Assembly: GCA_963728855.1 (NCBI GenBank)
Contig: CAVSLN010000010.1
Span: 124,001 to 188,000 of the forward strand
Source: AC-43 sp963728855
GTDB lineage: Bacteria > Actinomycetota > Actinomycetes > Mycobacteriales > Micromonosporaceae
DNA length: 64,000 nt
Reading direction: 5' to 3'
The translations under genes and the position numbers were made by a program. Below the pieces are notes generated by a model. It did not search any database and was not told the origin of the DNA. It worked only from the letters and a program-made list of their open reading frames with translations. The number at the start of each line of letters is the position of its first letter. The first letter of the stretch is position 1. This document shows positions 53,264 through 63,473 of this stretch, in pieces.

Positions 53264-54225
53264 GATGACCGAAGCGACCGACAGTCGAGCTCGACGCCCA
53301 GTACCGCCAGCTGCGCGAGGAATGCGGGCTGCTCGACCGCTCCGGGCGCGGCAAGATCCTCGTCACCGGCCCCGACGCCGCCGAGTACCTGCAGGGCCAG
53401 CTCACCAACGACATCGAGGCGCTCGCTGCGGACGAGGGCTGCTACGCGGCGCTGCTCGACCGCAAGGGCCACCTGCAGTCCGACATGCGCGTCCTCCGGC
53501 TCGCGGACGGCGACATCTGGCTCGACCTCGAGCCCGACCCGCACCGCACCGTCCTCTCCCACCTGCGGACCTACAGCATCGGCCGCGAGGTCGAGATCGA
53601 GGACGTCGGCGAGGAGTGGGCGATCCTCTCGCTGATCGGCCCGCGCGCCGCCGAGCTCGCCGGCTTCGAGGGCCTCGGGCCCGAGCACGCTCAGCGCTTC
53701 CGGCGGTGGGAGGGAATCGATGTCCTCGGCGGTCGCGACCGCGGTCGGCGATCGACCTGATCGCCGCCGCCGGCGGACGCGGCCGCCTGCCGCGAGCTGC
53801 GCTCTCCGCCGGCGCCGTCGAGGTCGGCGAGGACGCCGCCGAGATCGTCCGGATCGAGTCCGGCGACCCCGCGGTTCGGCGCCGAGATGAGCGCCGAGAC
53901 GATGCCGGCCGAGGCCGGGATCGTCGATGCCGCGATCAGCTTCACCAAGGGCTGCTACATCGGCCAGGAGCCGGTCGCCCGCCTCCACTACAAGGGCCGG
54001 CCGAACCGGCACCTGCGCGGGCTCGAGCTGAGCGCCCCGGCCGAGCCCGGCGCCGAGCTGCGACTGGGCGAGAAGACGGTCGGCAGGATCGGCAGCTCCT
54101 GCCTCTCCCCCGCCCGCGGCCCGATCGCGCTCGCGATCGTCCGCCGCGAGGCCGAGCCGGGGGTCGAGGTCGCGGTAGGTGAAGATGGCGTTACGGCGCG
54201 CGTTGTCGACTTGCCGTTCGGCTAG
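53264..54225 (+). CDS. YgfZ/GcvT-type folate-binding protein, several frame breaks
   Basis: About 320 residues from ATG at 53264. Features: CGLLDRSGRGKILVTGPDAA, EYLQGQLTNDIEALAADEGC, LLDRKGHLQSDMRVLRLADG and the diagnostic KGCYIGQEPVARLHYKGRPN. The last motif (KGCYxGQE) defines the YgfZ family, which uses tetrahydrofolate to help maintain iron-sulfur enzymes. Breaks lie near 53288, 53735, 53750 and 53875. Confidence 0.85.
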
Positions 54226-54237
54226 ATTCCGCCGCGA

Positions 54238-54729
54238 TGGGTGGTTGGAGAGGCAGAGGGACGCTTGGGTTCGTCCTGCTCGCGATCGTCGCGCTGGGCG
54301 CCGCCGGCTGCGGCGTGGAGGAACACGCCAACGAGCCGCGGCCGACGCCCTCGGCCCGGGTCAGCGTCATCGCTCACCGACACCAGCGTCTCGGTCCAGC
54401 CGAAGGAGGTCGGCGTCGGCCCCGAACCCGCGAGCCAGATTCCGCAGAACCGCGATGCCAGCCAGCCCCGCGTCCACTCGAGCCGGCCCCTCGACGTGAT
54501 CATGGTCGCCGCCAACCTCACCGACAACGACGCCAAGCTCGTGATCAGCGGCCCCGGAACCCGGGTCGTCTCCGGCCCGATGATCGCCAACAGCAACGGG
54601 TCGGTCGAGGCGGCGCTCAAGGCCGGCACCTACACGATCCAGGCCGCCGGCATCCCCGGCGCCAAGCCCACCCGCCTCATCGTCGGCGATTACCGCACGT
54701 CGTCCTCGAACGACGTGCTGCTGCCCTAG
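54238..54729 (+). CDS. Lipoprotein with cupredoxin-like domain, one frame break
   Basis: About 164 residues. A lipoprotein signal (FVLLAIVALGAAGCG, Cys about 25) is followed by a Pro-rich linker and a beta-sandwich: VEGVGPEPASQIPQNRDAS-type loop, LDVIMVAANLTDNDAKLVIS, EAALKAGTYTIQAAGIPGAK and LIVGDYRTSSSNDVLLP. The overall shape resembles cupredoxin-like domains, but typical copper ligands (His/Cys/Met) are not visible, so it may be structural. The frame breaks near 54370; adding CG restores VSVIALTDTSVSV. Confidence 0.65.
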   Translation, partial: WVVGEAEGRLGSSCSRSSRWAPPAAAWRNTPTSRGRRPRPGSASSLTDTSVSVQPKEVGVGPEPASQIPQNRDASQPRVHSSRPLDVIMVAANLTDNDAKLVISGPGTRVVSGPMIANSNGSVEAALKAGTYTIQAAGIPGAKPTRLIVGDYRTSSSNDVLLP

Positions 54730-54796
54730 CGGGGTCACCGCGGGTAATCCGCGCTCCGTTAAGGGCTCTATCGGCGCCTAACGGAGGGCAGGTCGT

Positions 54797-56005
54797 TCAG
54801 CCGTCAGCGGCCTCGCGCCACCGGTCGGCAATCTCGCCGGCGTCGTCGCGGGGAGGATTGATGCTCCGGACCTCCCCCTCGAGCTTCGGCCGGCGGCGCG
54901 CAAACTCAAGGACCGTCGACGCCCGCCTCCAGAGCTTGCTTCGGCCGCTCGTCATCGAGAGCAGCCCGTCGTAGCTCTTGAAGGCCGTCTGGAGGTGCCT
55001 CCCGTGCTGGTCGAGACCGTCGAACAGGTCGGCGACCTGCTCGGCCACGTCGATCAGCGCGTCGGCGACATCTCCGACCTGCTCCTCGTACCTCGCTTTG
55101 TGGGTGACCTCGGCGATCAGACCAAGCGCGAGGCCGAGCTGCGACGGAGTCACGACGTAGACACGATGCTTCTGCGCGAACTTCTCGATCGAGAAATCCG
55201 GCAGAGACTTGAGGGCCTCATAAGCGCCTTCAACCGGCACGTAGAGCAGTACCACGGAGGACCCCCGTCCAGCCGCCTTGGTGCAGTCGCGCTGGTCGAG
55301 ATCGCCGGCATGACCGGCACGTGACTTCGAGCTCCAGGAGAATCCGACCAGGACGGTCGGGTGCGCCCGACGACCGCTTCCTCCTGTCCGAGGCCGCGGC
55401 TTCGTCGACGATCGAAGTCGCGTCGATGCCATCCTCGACTGCCCAGGAGTCCGGAGGATGTAGTCGGCTCGCTTGCGGCCATCTCGCGCGGCACCCGGCA
55501 GGCGCGCGACACGTCCGCGCGCTCAGCTCGAAGGTTCCGGAGCTGGTTCGACAGCCAACTCCCCGAATGCCCCCCGCGCCTGCGTGATCTGCTTCATCCC
55601 CACCGCATCCGGTCCTCGACTCGCTCGGCCTCCGCTGGCCGCCTTTGAGCTGTTCGACTAGCAACTGGGGCAGCTTCTGTTGCTTGATCTCATCGAGACC
55701 ACGACGAAGGTCGCTGATCGGTCTGTGCGTCTGAGACAGCATGTAGCTCGTCCTGGCCCCAGGAGCATGTCGCCGGGCGGCCTAGATCGCCTCCAGTCGG
55801 CGCGCTCGCGGCCGCCAGCCTCGTGCCTCGACATCCGGGAGCAGCGCGGCGCGTGTGGCCTGTTCGTCGCGCTCGACCAGCGCCTACGAATCGCGCTCGG
55901 CTCGATGCGAGCGCAGCTGCGCCAAGCCGAGACGGTCTCAGGGCCAGATATCGCGCGGTGGCAGGAGACCACCGCCAGCAGCAGGATCAAGAGCGTGACT
56001 GTCAT
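54797..56005 (-). CDS. rmuC: RmuC-like protein, several frame breaks
   Basis: About 400 residues expected. An N-terminal membrane helix (VTLLILLLAVV) begins at ATG 56005, then a coiled-coil-type region that is badly broken in frame, then the conserved RmuC end: LYVPVEGAYEALKSLPDFSI, EKFAQKHRVYVVTPSQLGLA, LGLIAEVTHKARYEEQVGDV and FDGLDQHGRHLQTAFKSYDG. RmuC proteins limit DNA rearrangement and carry a nuclease-like core. Many breaks, not all of the CG type, leave open whether the gene is decaying. Confidence 0.65.
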
Positions 56006-56121
56006 GGCATCCCCTCATGGTCGAATCTTTGAAGGTAGTCGCGCCCGGACAAGAACCTGACGCTGTGGGTCTGATCTAGGATTGCCGCCGGTCCGCAACT
56101 TCAACCTTCGGAGGAGCCGGT

Positions 56122-57387
56122 TTGGCAGTCGACACCAGCGCAGTCGCGAATTTGGACGTGGAGCCCGGAACGCTGCCGGAGACGATGGCGGCGTGGGTGA
56201 TCCGGCAGGAGCGCGAGGGCGAGCCGACCGACGCCTTCCAGCTCGAGCAGATCGAGGTCCCGGAGCCCGGCGCCGTTCGAGGTGGTCGTCCGGGTGATGG
56301 CCGCCGGGGTCAACTTCAACAACGTCTGGGCGGCGCTCGGCAAACCGGTCTCGGTCTTCGGCTACGGCGACCACCCCGAGTACGGCCACCACATCGGCGG
56401 CTCCGACGCCTCCGGGATCGTCTGGAAGGTCGGCGAGGGCGTGACCCGCTGGAAGCCCGGCGACGAGGTCGTGATCCACTGCAACCAGGCCTCCTACGAG
56501 GACGTCGAGGTCCACGGCCTCGACCCGCTCGCCGCGCCGAGCCAGAGGATCTGGGGATACGAGACGACCTGGGGCTCCTTCGCCCAGTTCACCAAGGTCC
56601 AGGCCCAGCAGCTGCTGCCCCGCCCGCAGAACCTCTCCTGGGTCGACTCCTCGGCCTACGGCCTCACCTACTTCACCGCCTACCGGATGCTGATCGACCA
56701 GTGCAAGCTGCAGCCCGGCCACAACGTCCTGATCTGGGGCGCCGCCGGCGGCCTCGGCGTCTTCGCGACCCAGCTCTGCAAGGCCGCCGGCGCCAACGCG
56801 GTCGGCGTCGTCTCCTCGGCCGAGAAGGGCGAGCTCGTCAAGCAGCTCGGCGCCGTCGACTACATCGACCGCAACGAGTTCGGCGAGATGATGCGGACCG
56901 ACGAGAACCTCGCCGACCCGGCCGCCGACAAGGAGCGCTTCAAGGCGTCGCGCGGGTTCGCGAAGCGGGTCAAGGAGATCCTCGGCGACGCCCCCGACAT
57001 CGTCTTCGAGCACGTCGGCCAGGCGACCTTCCCGACCTCGGTCTTCGTCGTCAAGCCGTTCGGCAAAGTCGTCATCTGCGGCGCCACCTCGGGCTTCCAG
57101 CTCGACTTCGACGTCCGCTACCTCTGGATGCGCCAGAAGCAGATCATCGGCTCGCACTTCGCCAACGCCTACGAGTGCATGCGCGCCAACCAGCTGATGG
57201 CCGAGGGCAAGGTCCGGCCGGTGATCTGGAAGACGATGGGCTTCGACGGGCGTCGCCGAGGCCCACCAGCTTCTGCACGAAAACAAGCACCTCGGCAAGA
57301 TCTCGATCCTGGTCGGCGCCGAGTCCGAGGACGAGGGCAAGAAACGAGGACGGCCCGGGCGCGATCCGGGCGGAGGTCGGAGCATGA
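56122..57387 (+). CDS. ccr: Crotonyl-CoA carboxylase/reductase, a few frame breaks
   Basis: About 423 residues from TTG/ATG near 56122. Diagnostic stretches: VMAAGVNFNNVWAALGKPVS, HHIGGSDASGIVWKVGEGVT, CNQASYEDVEVHGLDPLAAP, SQRIWGYETTWGSFAQFTKV, NVLIWGAAGGLGVFATQLCK and MRQKQIIGSHFANAYECMRA. It is Ccr (EC 1.3.1.85), which reductively carboxylates crotonyl-CoA to ethylmalonyl-CoA with NADPH. Breaks near 56272, 57249 and 57345 are each mended by one CG. With ecm downstream it marks the ethylmalonyl-CoA pathway for acetate or C1 assimilation, or extender-unit supply. Confidence 0.92.
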   Translation: MAVDTSAVANLDVEPGTLPETMAAWVIRQEREGEPTDAFQLEQIEVPEPGAVRGGRPGDGRRGQLQQRLGGARQTGLGLRLRRPPRVRPPHRRLRRLRDRLEGRRGRDPLEARRRGRDPLQPGLLRGRRGPRPRPARRAEPEDLGIRDDLGLLRPVHQGPGPAAAAPPAEPLLGRLLGLRPHLLHRLPDADRPVQAAARPQRPDLGRRRRPRRLRDPALQGRRRQRGRRRLLGREGRARQAARRRRLHRPQRVRRDDADRREPRRPGRRQGALQGVARVREAGQGDPRRRPRHRLRARRPGDLPDLGLRRQAVRQSRHLRRHLGLPARLRRPLPLDAPEADHRLALRQRLRVHARQPADGRGQGPAGDLEDDGLRRASPRPTSFCTKTSTSARSRSWSAPSPRTRARNEDGPGAIRAEVGA

Positions 57388-57407
57388 GCGATGAAGGAGG
57401 ATTGCTG

Positions 57408-57770
57408 ATGGGCGAGGTCTGCACACTCGACTGGCACATCGCCCCGTTCCGGGCCGACCGCTGGCTCGACCTCTGGGAGCCGGCGGCGGCGAAGATGCCC
57501 GCCTACGGCGCCAGCAGCTGGTCGCTGACCCGCTCGATCGACGACCCGCTCTCGTTCCGGCAGGAGTCGGTCTGGGAGAGCCGGGCCGACTTCGAGCGCT
57601 ACTGGTTCTCGGAGGAGATCGAGGCGGCGCGCGCGAGCATCATCGACATGCACGACCTGCCGATCCTCCCCGCCTGGCACACGCTCTGGTCGCGGCAGAG
57701 TAGCCCCGGCGCTCAGCCGCGCTCGAGCGGGGCCATCGTCAGCCCCGCCGAGTCGAGCTGCTGCCAGTAG
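57408..57770 (+). CDS. Small hypothetical protein after ccr, 3' end uncertain
   Basis: About 98-120 residues from ATG at 57408 with a GGAGG ribosome site. The sequence (CTLDWHIAPFRADRWLDLWE, SWSLTRSIDDPLSFRQESVW, FERYWFSEEIEAARASIIDM) resembles dimeric alpha-beta-barrel proteins of the antibiotic monooxygenase type. The frame runs into the convergent clpS gene; a TAG at 57701 in another frame may be the true stop. It directly follows ccr and may be in the same operon. Confidence 0.6.
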   Translation: MGEVCTLDWHIAPFRADRWLDLWEPAAAKMPAYGASSWSLTRSIDDPLSFRQESVWESRADFERYWFSEEIEAARASIIDMHDLPILPAWHTLWSRQSSPGAQPRSSGAIVSPAESSCCQ

Positions 57771-57934
57771 TGCTCGGCGGTCTCGCGCGGGCCGGTCCAG
57801 ACGATCGCCTGGCCGGAGTTGTGGATCTGTTCGGCGATCGCGTGGCCCTGATCGAGGGTCGTGCCGGGGAGGACGCTGGCGAGCGTCCGGGCGACGTGGT
57901 CGAAGGTGTTGTGGTTGTCGTTGCGGACGATCAC
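57713..57934 (-). CDS. clpS: ATP-dependent Clp protease adaptor ClpS, N-terminus interrupted
   Basis: 73 residues from GTG at 57934: VRNDNHNTFDHVARTLASVL, then QGHAIAEQIHNSGQAIVWTG and HYWQQLDSAGLTMAPLERG. The NDNHNTFDHV start corresponds to the ClpS surface that holds N-degron substrates. In the same frame upstream the expected N-terminal tail is present (STETIERPRQAGPG, from about 58003), but a TAG at 57958-57956 interrupts it. ClpS delivers proteins with hydrophobic N-terminal residues to ClpAP/ClpCP. Confidence 0.8.
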   Translation of the reverse strand: MIVRNDNHNTFDHVARTLASVLPGTTLDQGHAIAEQIHNSGQAIVWTGPRETAEHYWQQLDSAGLTMAPLERG

Positions 57935-58022
57935 CCGCCACTCGCCGCCCAGCCCCTACCCCGGGCCGGCCTGACGCGGACGCTCGATGGTCTCCGTCGA
58001 CACCGACCGAATTATGGCGTGA

Positions 58023-58731
58023 CTATTCGAACGGGTTCGGAACCCGGATGACGAGGTCGTCGAAGCTCCCGACCAGGCCCTTGGCCGACTTCGAGGCCCC
58101 GAGCCCGACCGCGCGAGGCGCGCCCCTGCAGTTCGCCGGCCGCATCGTCGGTCACGTCGGCGACGAGTTCGCGGCCGACGAAGGCAAGCAGACGGCATGA
58201 GCCCTTGTCCGGGCCGCTGGTGACGTTGAAGGCGCGCAGCCGCAGTTCGTTCGGTTCGTTGACTCCCTTGATCGCGGCGACGCCCTTGGCGATCTTCAGG
58301 TATTCGACACTGCCGCCGGGGAGGTCTGCGCGGAGCTGGGCCTTGCGCTGCAGCGGGTAGACGGCGAGCTGATAGTGGGCGCCGTCTTCACCGGCCCGCA
58401 GGTCGAGCGCGAGGAAGGCCTTGCTTGCGCAGGGCCTTCGGCGTCCCGCTCAGGAGCCGGGCGGTGGCCCCGATTTCGAGATCGCGGCCGACCACCGGCG
58501 TTCGGTATGAGCATTCGCTGGTCCGCTTGCCGAGGGTGATCCGCAGGGCGTCTTCGGAGCCGCCGCGATTGCAGCTGTCGCCCATCCAGCTTGCGGAGCG
58601 CTTCGCGCTGTGCGTCGTTGCTCCATCGGCGTTCTGGTAGACGCCGACCGGGGCCGCCAGCGCGGCGCTCGCGGCGCCGAGCGCGCACGCGAGCAGCGTG
58701 CCAAAACCGCTGCTTTCCCGCGAAAACTCAT
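58023..58731 (-). CDS. Secreted protein of unknown function, several frame breaks
   Basis: About 235 residues. A signal peptide (GTLLACALGAASAALAAP) after ATG 58731, then VGVYQNADGATTHSAKRSAS, CNRGGSEDALRITLGKRTSE and a C-terminus ending GLVGSFDDLVIRVPNPFE. The final segment matches a jelly-roll C-terminal strand common in Thermoleophilia secreted proteins of laminin-G-like fold. Breaks lie near 58080, 58425, 58600 and 58705. Function unknown. Confidence 0.6.
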
Positions 58732-58823
58732 CGTCGGAGCCTAAACACCGCCCCTGGGAAAAGATGCGCGGCGTGACCGATGAACGCAGTTTTTCCGCGC
58801 GCGCGCAAATATCATTGGGGACG

Positions 58824-60825
58824 ATGTCCGAGCACCGCCTGCCAGAGCCCGACCGCCCGTGGGTGATGCGCACCTACGCCGGGCACTCCGACGCCCGGCG
58901 CTCGAACGAGCTCTATCGCCGCAACCTCGAAAAGGGCCAGACCGGCCTCTCGGTCGCGTTCGACCTGCCGACCCAGACCGGCTACGACCCCGACCACATC
59001 CTCGCCCGCGGCGAGGTCGGCAAGGTCGGCGTCTCGATCGCCAACAAGGGCGACATGCACGACCTGTTCGACGGCATCCCGCTCGACGAGATGAACACCT
59101 CGATGACGATCAACGCGACCGCCGCCTGGCTGCTCGGCCTCTACATCACGGTCGCCGAGGAGAACGGGGTCGACCGCTCCGAGCTCAAGGGCACGACCCA
59201 GAACGACATCATCAAGGAGTACCTCTCGCGCGGCACCTACGCCTTCCCGCCCGAGCCCTCGATGCGGCTGATCGCCGACATGGTCGCCTTCACCGTCAAC
59301 GAGGTCCCGAGCTGGAACCCGACCAACATCTGCAGCTACCACCTGCAGGAGGCCGGGGCGACGCCGGTCCAGGAGATCGCCTACGCGCTCTCGACCGGGA
59401 TCGCCGTCCTCGACGAGGTCAAGGCCCGCGGCCAGGTCGCCGACGCCGACTTCCCGAAGGTCTTCGGCCGGATCTCGTTCTTCGTCAACGCCGGGATCAG
59501 GCTGATCGAGGAGATCGCCAAGCTGCGCGCGATGGGCCGGCTCTGGAACGAGATCGGCCGCGAGCGCTACGGCGTCAGCGACGAGAAGATGCTGCGGTTC
59601 CGCTACGGCGTCCAGGTCAACAGCCTCGGCCTGACCGAGGCCCAGCCGGAGAACAACATCCAGCGGATCGTGCTCGAGGCGCTCGCCGTGACCCTCAGCC
59701 GCGACGCCCGCGCCCGCGCGATCCAGCTCCCGGCCTGGAACGAGGCGATGGGCCTGCCCCGCCCGTGGGACCAGCAGTGGAGCCTGCGGATCCAGCAGGT
59801 GCTGGCGAACGAGACCGACCTGCTCGAGTACCCCGACATCTTCGAGGGCTCGAAGGTGATGGACGGCCTGGTCGAGGAGCTGATCGAGGGCGCCCGGGCC
59901 GAGATGGCGGTCGTCGAGGAGCACGGCGGCGCGGTCGCCGCCGTCCCCTACATGAAGGCCCGCCTGGTCGAGTCCCACCGCGAGCGGGTCGGCGCGGATC
60001 GAGCGCGGCGAGCTGAAGGTGATCGGGCAGAACAGCTTCACCGAGACCGAGGACTCGCCGCTGACCGCCGGCGCCGACGGCGGCATCCTCACCCCCGACC
60101 CCGAGGTCGAGCGCGAGCGGGTCGAGGCGCTCGAGCGCTGGAAGGCCGAGCGCGACGAGGAGGCCGTGCGGCGCGGCGCTCGAGGAGCTCGGCCCGGGTC
60201 GCCGCCGACCGAGGGCGAGAACGTGATGCCGGCGACGATCGAGGCGGCCAAGGCCGGCGCCACCACCGGCGAGTGGGCGGCGGCGCTGCGCGAGGCCTTC
60301 GGCGCCTACCGCGCCCCGACCGGCGTCGACGGCGCCGCGCCGCCGGCCGACCGCGACCAGCTGGCCGAGATCCGCAGCCGGGTCGACGAGGTCTCCGAGC
60401 CGAGCTCGGCCACCGGATCAAGATCCTCGTCGGCAAGCCGGGCCTCGACGGCCACTCCAACGGCTCCGAGCAGATCGCGCTCCGCGCCCGCGACGTCGGC
60501 ATGGAGGTCGATCTACCAGGGGATCCGCCTGACCCCGGAGGAGATCGCCGAGTCGGCCCTGCAGGAGGACGTCGACGTCGTCGGCCTCTCGATCCTCTCC
60601 GGCTCCCACCTCGAGCTGATCCCCGAGGTCGTCCGCCTGCTCCGCGACGAGGGCAGCGACGTCCCGGTCGTCGTCGGCGGGATCATCCCGCCGGCCGACG
60701 CCGAGCGACTGCGCGAGGCCGGGGTCGACGGCGTCTACACGCCGAAGGACTTCGACATCAACCGGATCATGGGCGAGATCGTCGAGCTCGTCCACCGCCG
60801 CGCCGCCGCCGGCGCCGCCGCCTGA
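58824..60825 (+). CDS. ecm: Ethylmalonyl-CoA mutase, a few frame breaks
   Basis: About 668 residues from ATG at 58824 (GGGGA site). The mutase domain reads PWVMRTYAGHSDARRSNELY, GQTGLSVAFDLPTQTGYDPD, DGIPLDEMNTSMTINATAAW, LKGTTQNDIIKEYLSRGTYA. The B12 domain has the base-off motif KPGLDGHSNGSEQIALRARD, with DGHSNG as in ethylmalonyl-CoA mutases rather than DGHDRG of methylmalonyl-CoA mutase. It isomerises ethylmalonyl-CoA to methylsuccinyl-CoA with adenosylcobalamin. Breaks near 59995, 60178, 60210, 60410 and 60512. Confidence 0.9.
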
Positions 60826-60989
60826 CGACGATCGAGCCGAAGCGGGGAATGCAGGGCCGCCCGACTTCTGTTGGAGAGCCGCGTTCGACATAGCGTTGCA
60901 AGTCTTGGCGCAGGTTCTCCGGCATCGGGCCAAAGGCTCCATCGGCATCTGGGGCGCGACGACAGGGCCTATGCGCGAGAATGCCTGGA

Positions 60990-61557
60990 ATGGGCGAGCT
61001 CAACGGGGACCGCTCGGCCTGGCTGCGCTGCTACCGCTGCTGGTCCCAGAACCTCGAGATCCAGATCCACTACGACGCGATCCGCCGCGTCGACCCCGAG
61101 TCGGGGATCCCGGCCGAGGGCATCGACGAGGTCCAGGAAGCCGTCGTCCAGTGCCTCGACTGCATGCACGACCAGCCGCACCTGACGCTTCCAGGACGAT
61201 CGCGTCGTCCCGATCGAGGACCGCTGGGAGCGGATGGTCGCCGGCACCCCGTGGGTCGCCTCCTGCACGGTCACCGTCGACCAGGAGCGGGTCGAGAGCT
61301 GCGCGGGGCCCGAGGCGGCCGAATTCCTCACCTACGGCGCCTTCGGCGAGGCCGGGGTCCGCGAGTTCTTCGCCCACGTCCGCTTCCACAAGCACGACGA
61401 GGAGCGGATCGTCGTCCACATGCTGGTCGAGCTCTACGCGCGCTCGGCCGAGGAGGCGACCGAGGTGCTCGAAGCCGCCGCCCACGGGCCGCTCGAGATC
61501 ACCTCGCTGGCCGAGGAGTCGCGCCCTCCGGCGCACGCCTCCGACGAAGCGCACTGA
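60990..61557 (+). CDS. Zinc-ribbon-like hypothetical protein, one frame break
   Basis: About 190 residues from ATG at 60990 (60981 also possible). Two C-x2-C pairs (CYRCWSQNLEIQ and CLDCMHDQPH) could bind zinc. The second half reads AGTPWVASCTVTVDQERVES, HVRFHKHDEERIVVHMLVEL and ATEVLEAAAHGPLEITSLAE. The frame breaks near 61187; adding CG restores LTRFQDDRVVPIEDRWERM. Lineage-specific in appearance; function unknown. Confidence 0.6.
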
Positions 61558-61882
61558 GCCCACCGCTCAACGTTTTGCGTCGGACATCCGTCCGCGCCGA
61601 TCCGCATCACGAAGCTGGCAGGGCGCCAATGCAAAACATTTCCTGCGCAACCTTGTAACCGTCCCGTTTCTAGGTATGGAGTTTTCACCGATCTGTGTCT
61701 ATGTTCTAAGGCGGTGTTCGCCGGTGGTGCCGGTGCCCGCGGAAAGCCCCCCCATTGTGTGCTGAATGGCACGGTTGGGAAAGAGGGTTTCGAAGACGAT
61801 GGGCATGGGTTACCACAGATTCGCACCGCGGATTCACGCGGATTGCCGATATAGACAACGCGTGGCCAAATTGAGAAACCAG
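61558..61882. other. Intergenic region before the sugar transferase gene
   Basis: No gene. It is less GC-rich than its surroundings and probably holds the promoter of the polysaccharide gene. No clear operator or terminator was seen; the frame of the next gene is open through part of it. Confidence 0.4.
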
Positions 61883-63354
61883 ATGGAGAGCTCGACCTCC
61901 ACATACCAGGGTCCCACGGCCGTCCACGGCGAGCCCGACGACGTCCCCGAGCACGGCGCGGCCAGCCGCGCCAAACAGCGCGGCGCGGTCCTCGCCAAGA
62001 TGCTTTTCATGGGCGACTCGTTCGCGGCGTTCTGCGCCGCCGGGGTCGCCGTCATCGCGCTCGGCCTCCAGTCCTGGGAAGGGCTCGTCTTCGTCCTCGC
62101 CGCCACGGCCCTCTGGCCTCTGGCCGCGTTCAGCATCGGCCTCTACCGCAGCGACCAACTCTCGACCTGGGCCTCGGCGGTCACCGAGATCCCCCGCGGC
62201 GTCGTCGCCGTCCTCCTCATCACCTGGCCGCTGTTCGGCGTCGCCGACGCCCTCGGGGTCAGCAGCGAGGTGATGCTCACGTTCCTGACAGTCGCCGGTA
62301 TCGGCGGCTTCACCGGCATCGCCCGCGCCGTCGTCCGCGCCGGCCTGCACCGGGCCCCGGACCTGCGCCAGCGCACCCTGATCATCGGCTCCGGCGTGGT
62401 CGCCGGCCAGGTCGTGACGAAACTCAACAACAACCTCCAGTTCGGCCTCGTCCCGGTCGGCATGATCGACGACGATGTCCATCACGTCGGCAGCCCCGAC
62501 CTGCCGTGGCTGGGTCGGTTCGACGATCTCTCCGACGTGATCCGCGACCAGCAGATCGACCGGGTCATCATCGCCTTCTCGCGCGCCAGCCACGAACAGC
62601 TGCTCGAGGCGATCCGCGCCTGCCGCGACGCCGGCGTCGCCGTCGACGTCGTGCCCCGCCTCTTCGAGTTCCTCGACGGCGTCCGCGCGCTCGACCAGGT
62701 CGGCGGCCTGCCGCTGCTCTCGATCGGGGCGCCGGTCCTGACCTCGGCCTCGATGGCAGCCAAGCGCGTCTTCGACGTCGTCGGCATCGGCCTGCTGATA
62801 ACGATCTTCTCGCCGCTGATGCTGCGCGATCGCGATCGCGATCAAGCTCGAGTCCCGCGGGCCCGTCTTCTTCCGCCAGCCCCGCGCCGGCCGCGGCAAC
62901 ACCAGCTTCCAGGTGATCAAGTTCCGCTCGATGTACACGGACGCCGAGGCGCGCAAGAAGGAGGTCGGCCGCGCTCAACGAAGCCACCGACGGCGTCATG
63001 TTCAAGATCCGCCGCGACCCGCGCATCACCCGCGTCGGGCGCTTCATCCGCCGCTCCTCACTGGACGAGCTGCCGCAGCTCTTCAACGTCCTCCGCGGCG
63101 AGATGAGCCTGGTCGGCCCGCGGCCCCTGATCTTCCCCGAGACGGCCGCCCTCGACGAGAACTGGCACCTTCGCCGGCTCGAGCTGCGCCCGGGCCTGAC
63201 CGGTCCCTGGCAGGTCTACGGGCGCTCCCAGAACCCGTTCCAGGAGATGGTTCGGTTCGATTACCAGTACGTCGCGGGCTGGTCGCTCGCCCGCGACATC
63301 GAGATCCTGCTGGCAACTCTGCCTGCCGTGATCTCGGGCCGCGGCGCCTACTGA
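61883..63354 (+). CDS. Exopolysaccharide initiating sugar transferase (WcaJ/WbaP type), two frame breaks
   Basis: About 490 residues from ATG at 61883. Four to five N-terminal membrane helices, a Rossmann-like cytosolic part (LIIGSGVVAGQVVTKLNNN, FGLVPVGMIDDDVHHVGS), a further membrane helix and the catalytic bacterial sugar-transferase domain: VIKFRSMYTDAEARKK, DPRITRVGRFIRRSSLDELP, QLFNVLRGEMSLVGPRPLIF and PGLTGPWQVYGRSQ. It moves a sugar-phosphate to undecaprenyl phosphate at the inner face of the membrane, the first step of polysaccharide repeat assembly. Breaks near 62828 and 62975 each need one CG. Confidence 0.9.
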
Positions 63355-63473
63355 TCAGCGCCCGCAGCTGACCTCCAGCACCTGTCCGGTCACCGGTACC
63401 GGACATACGCCATACGTCCACTCGATTGGACGCCGCTACCCGACGGGGCGGCATTGGACGAAACGGATTGCCC

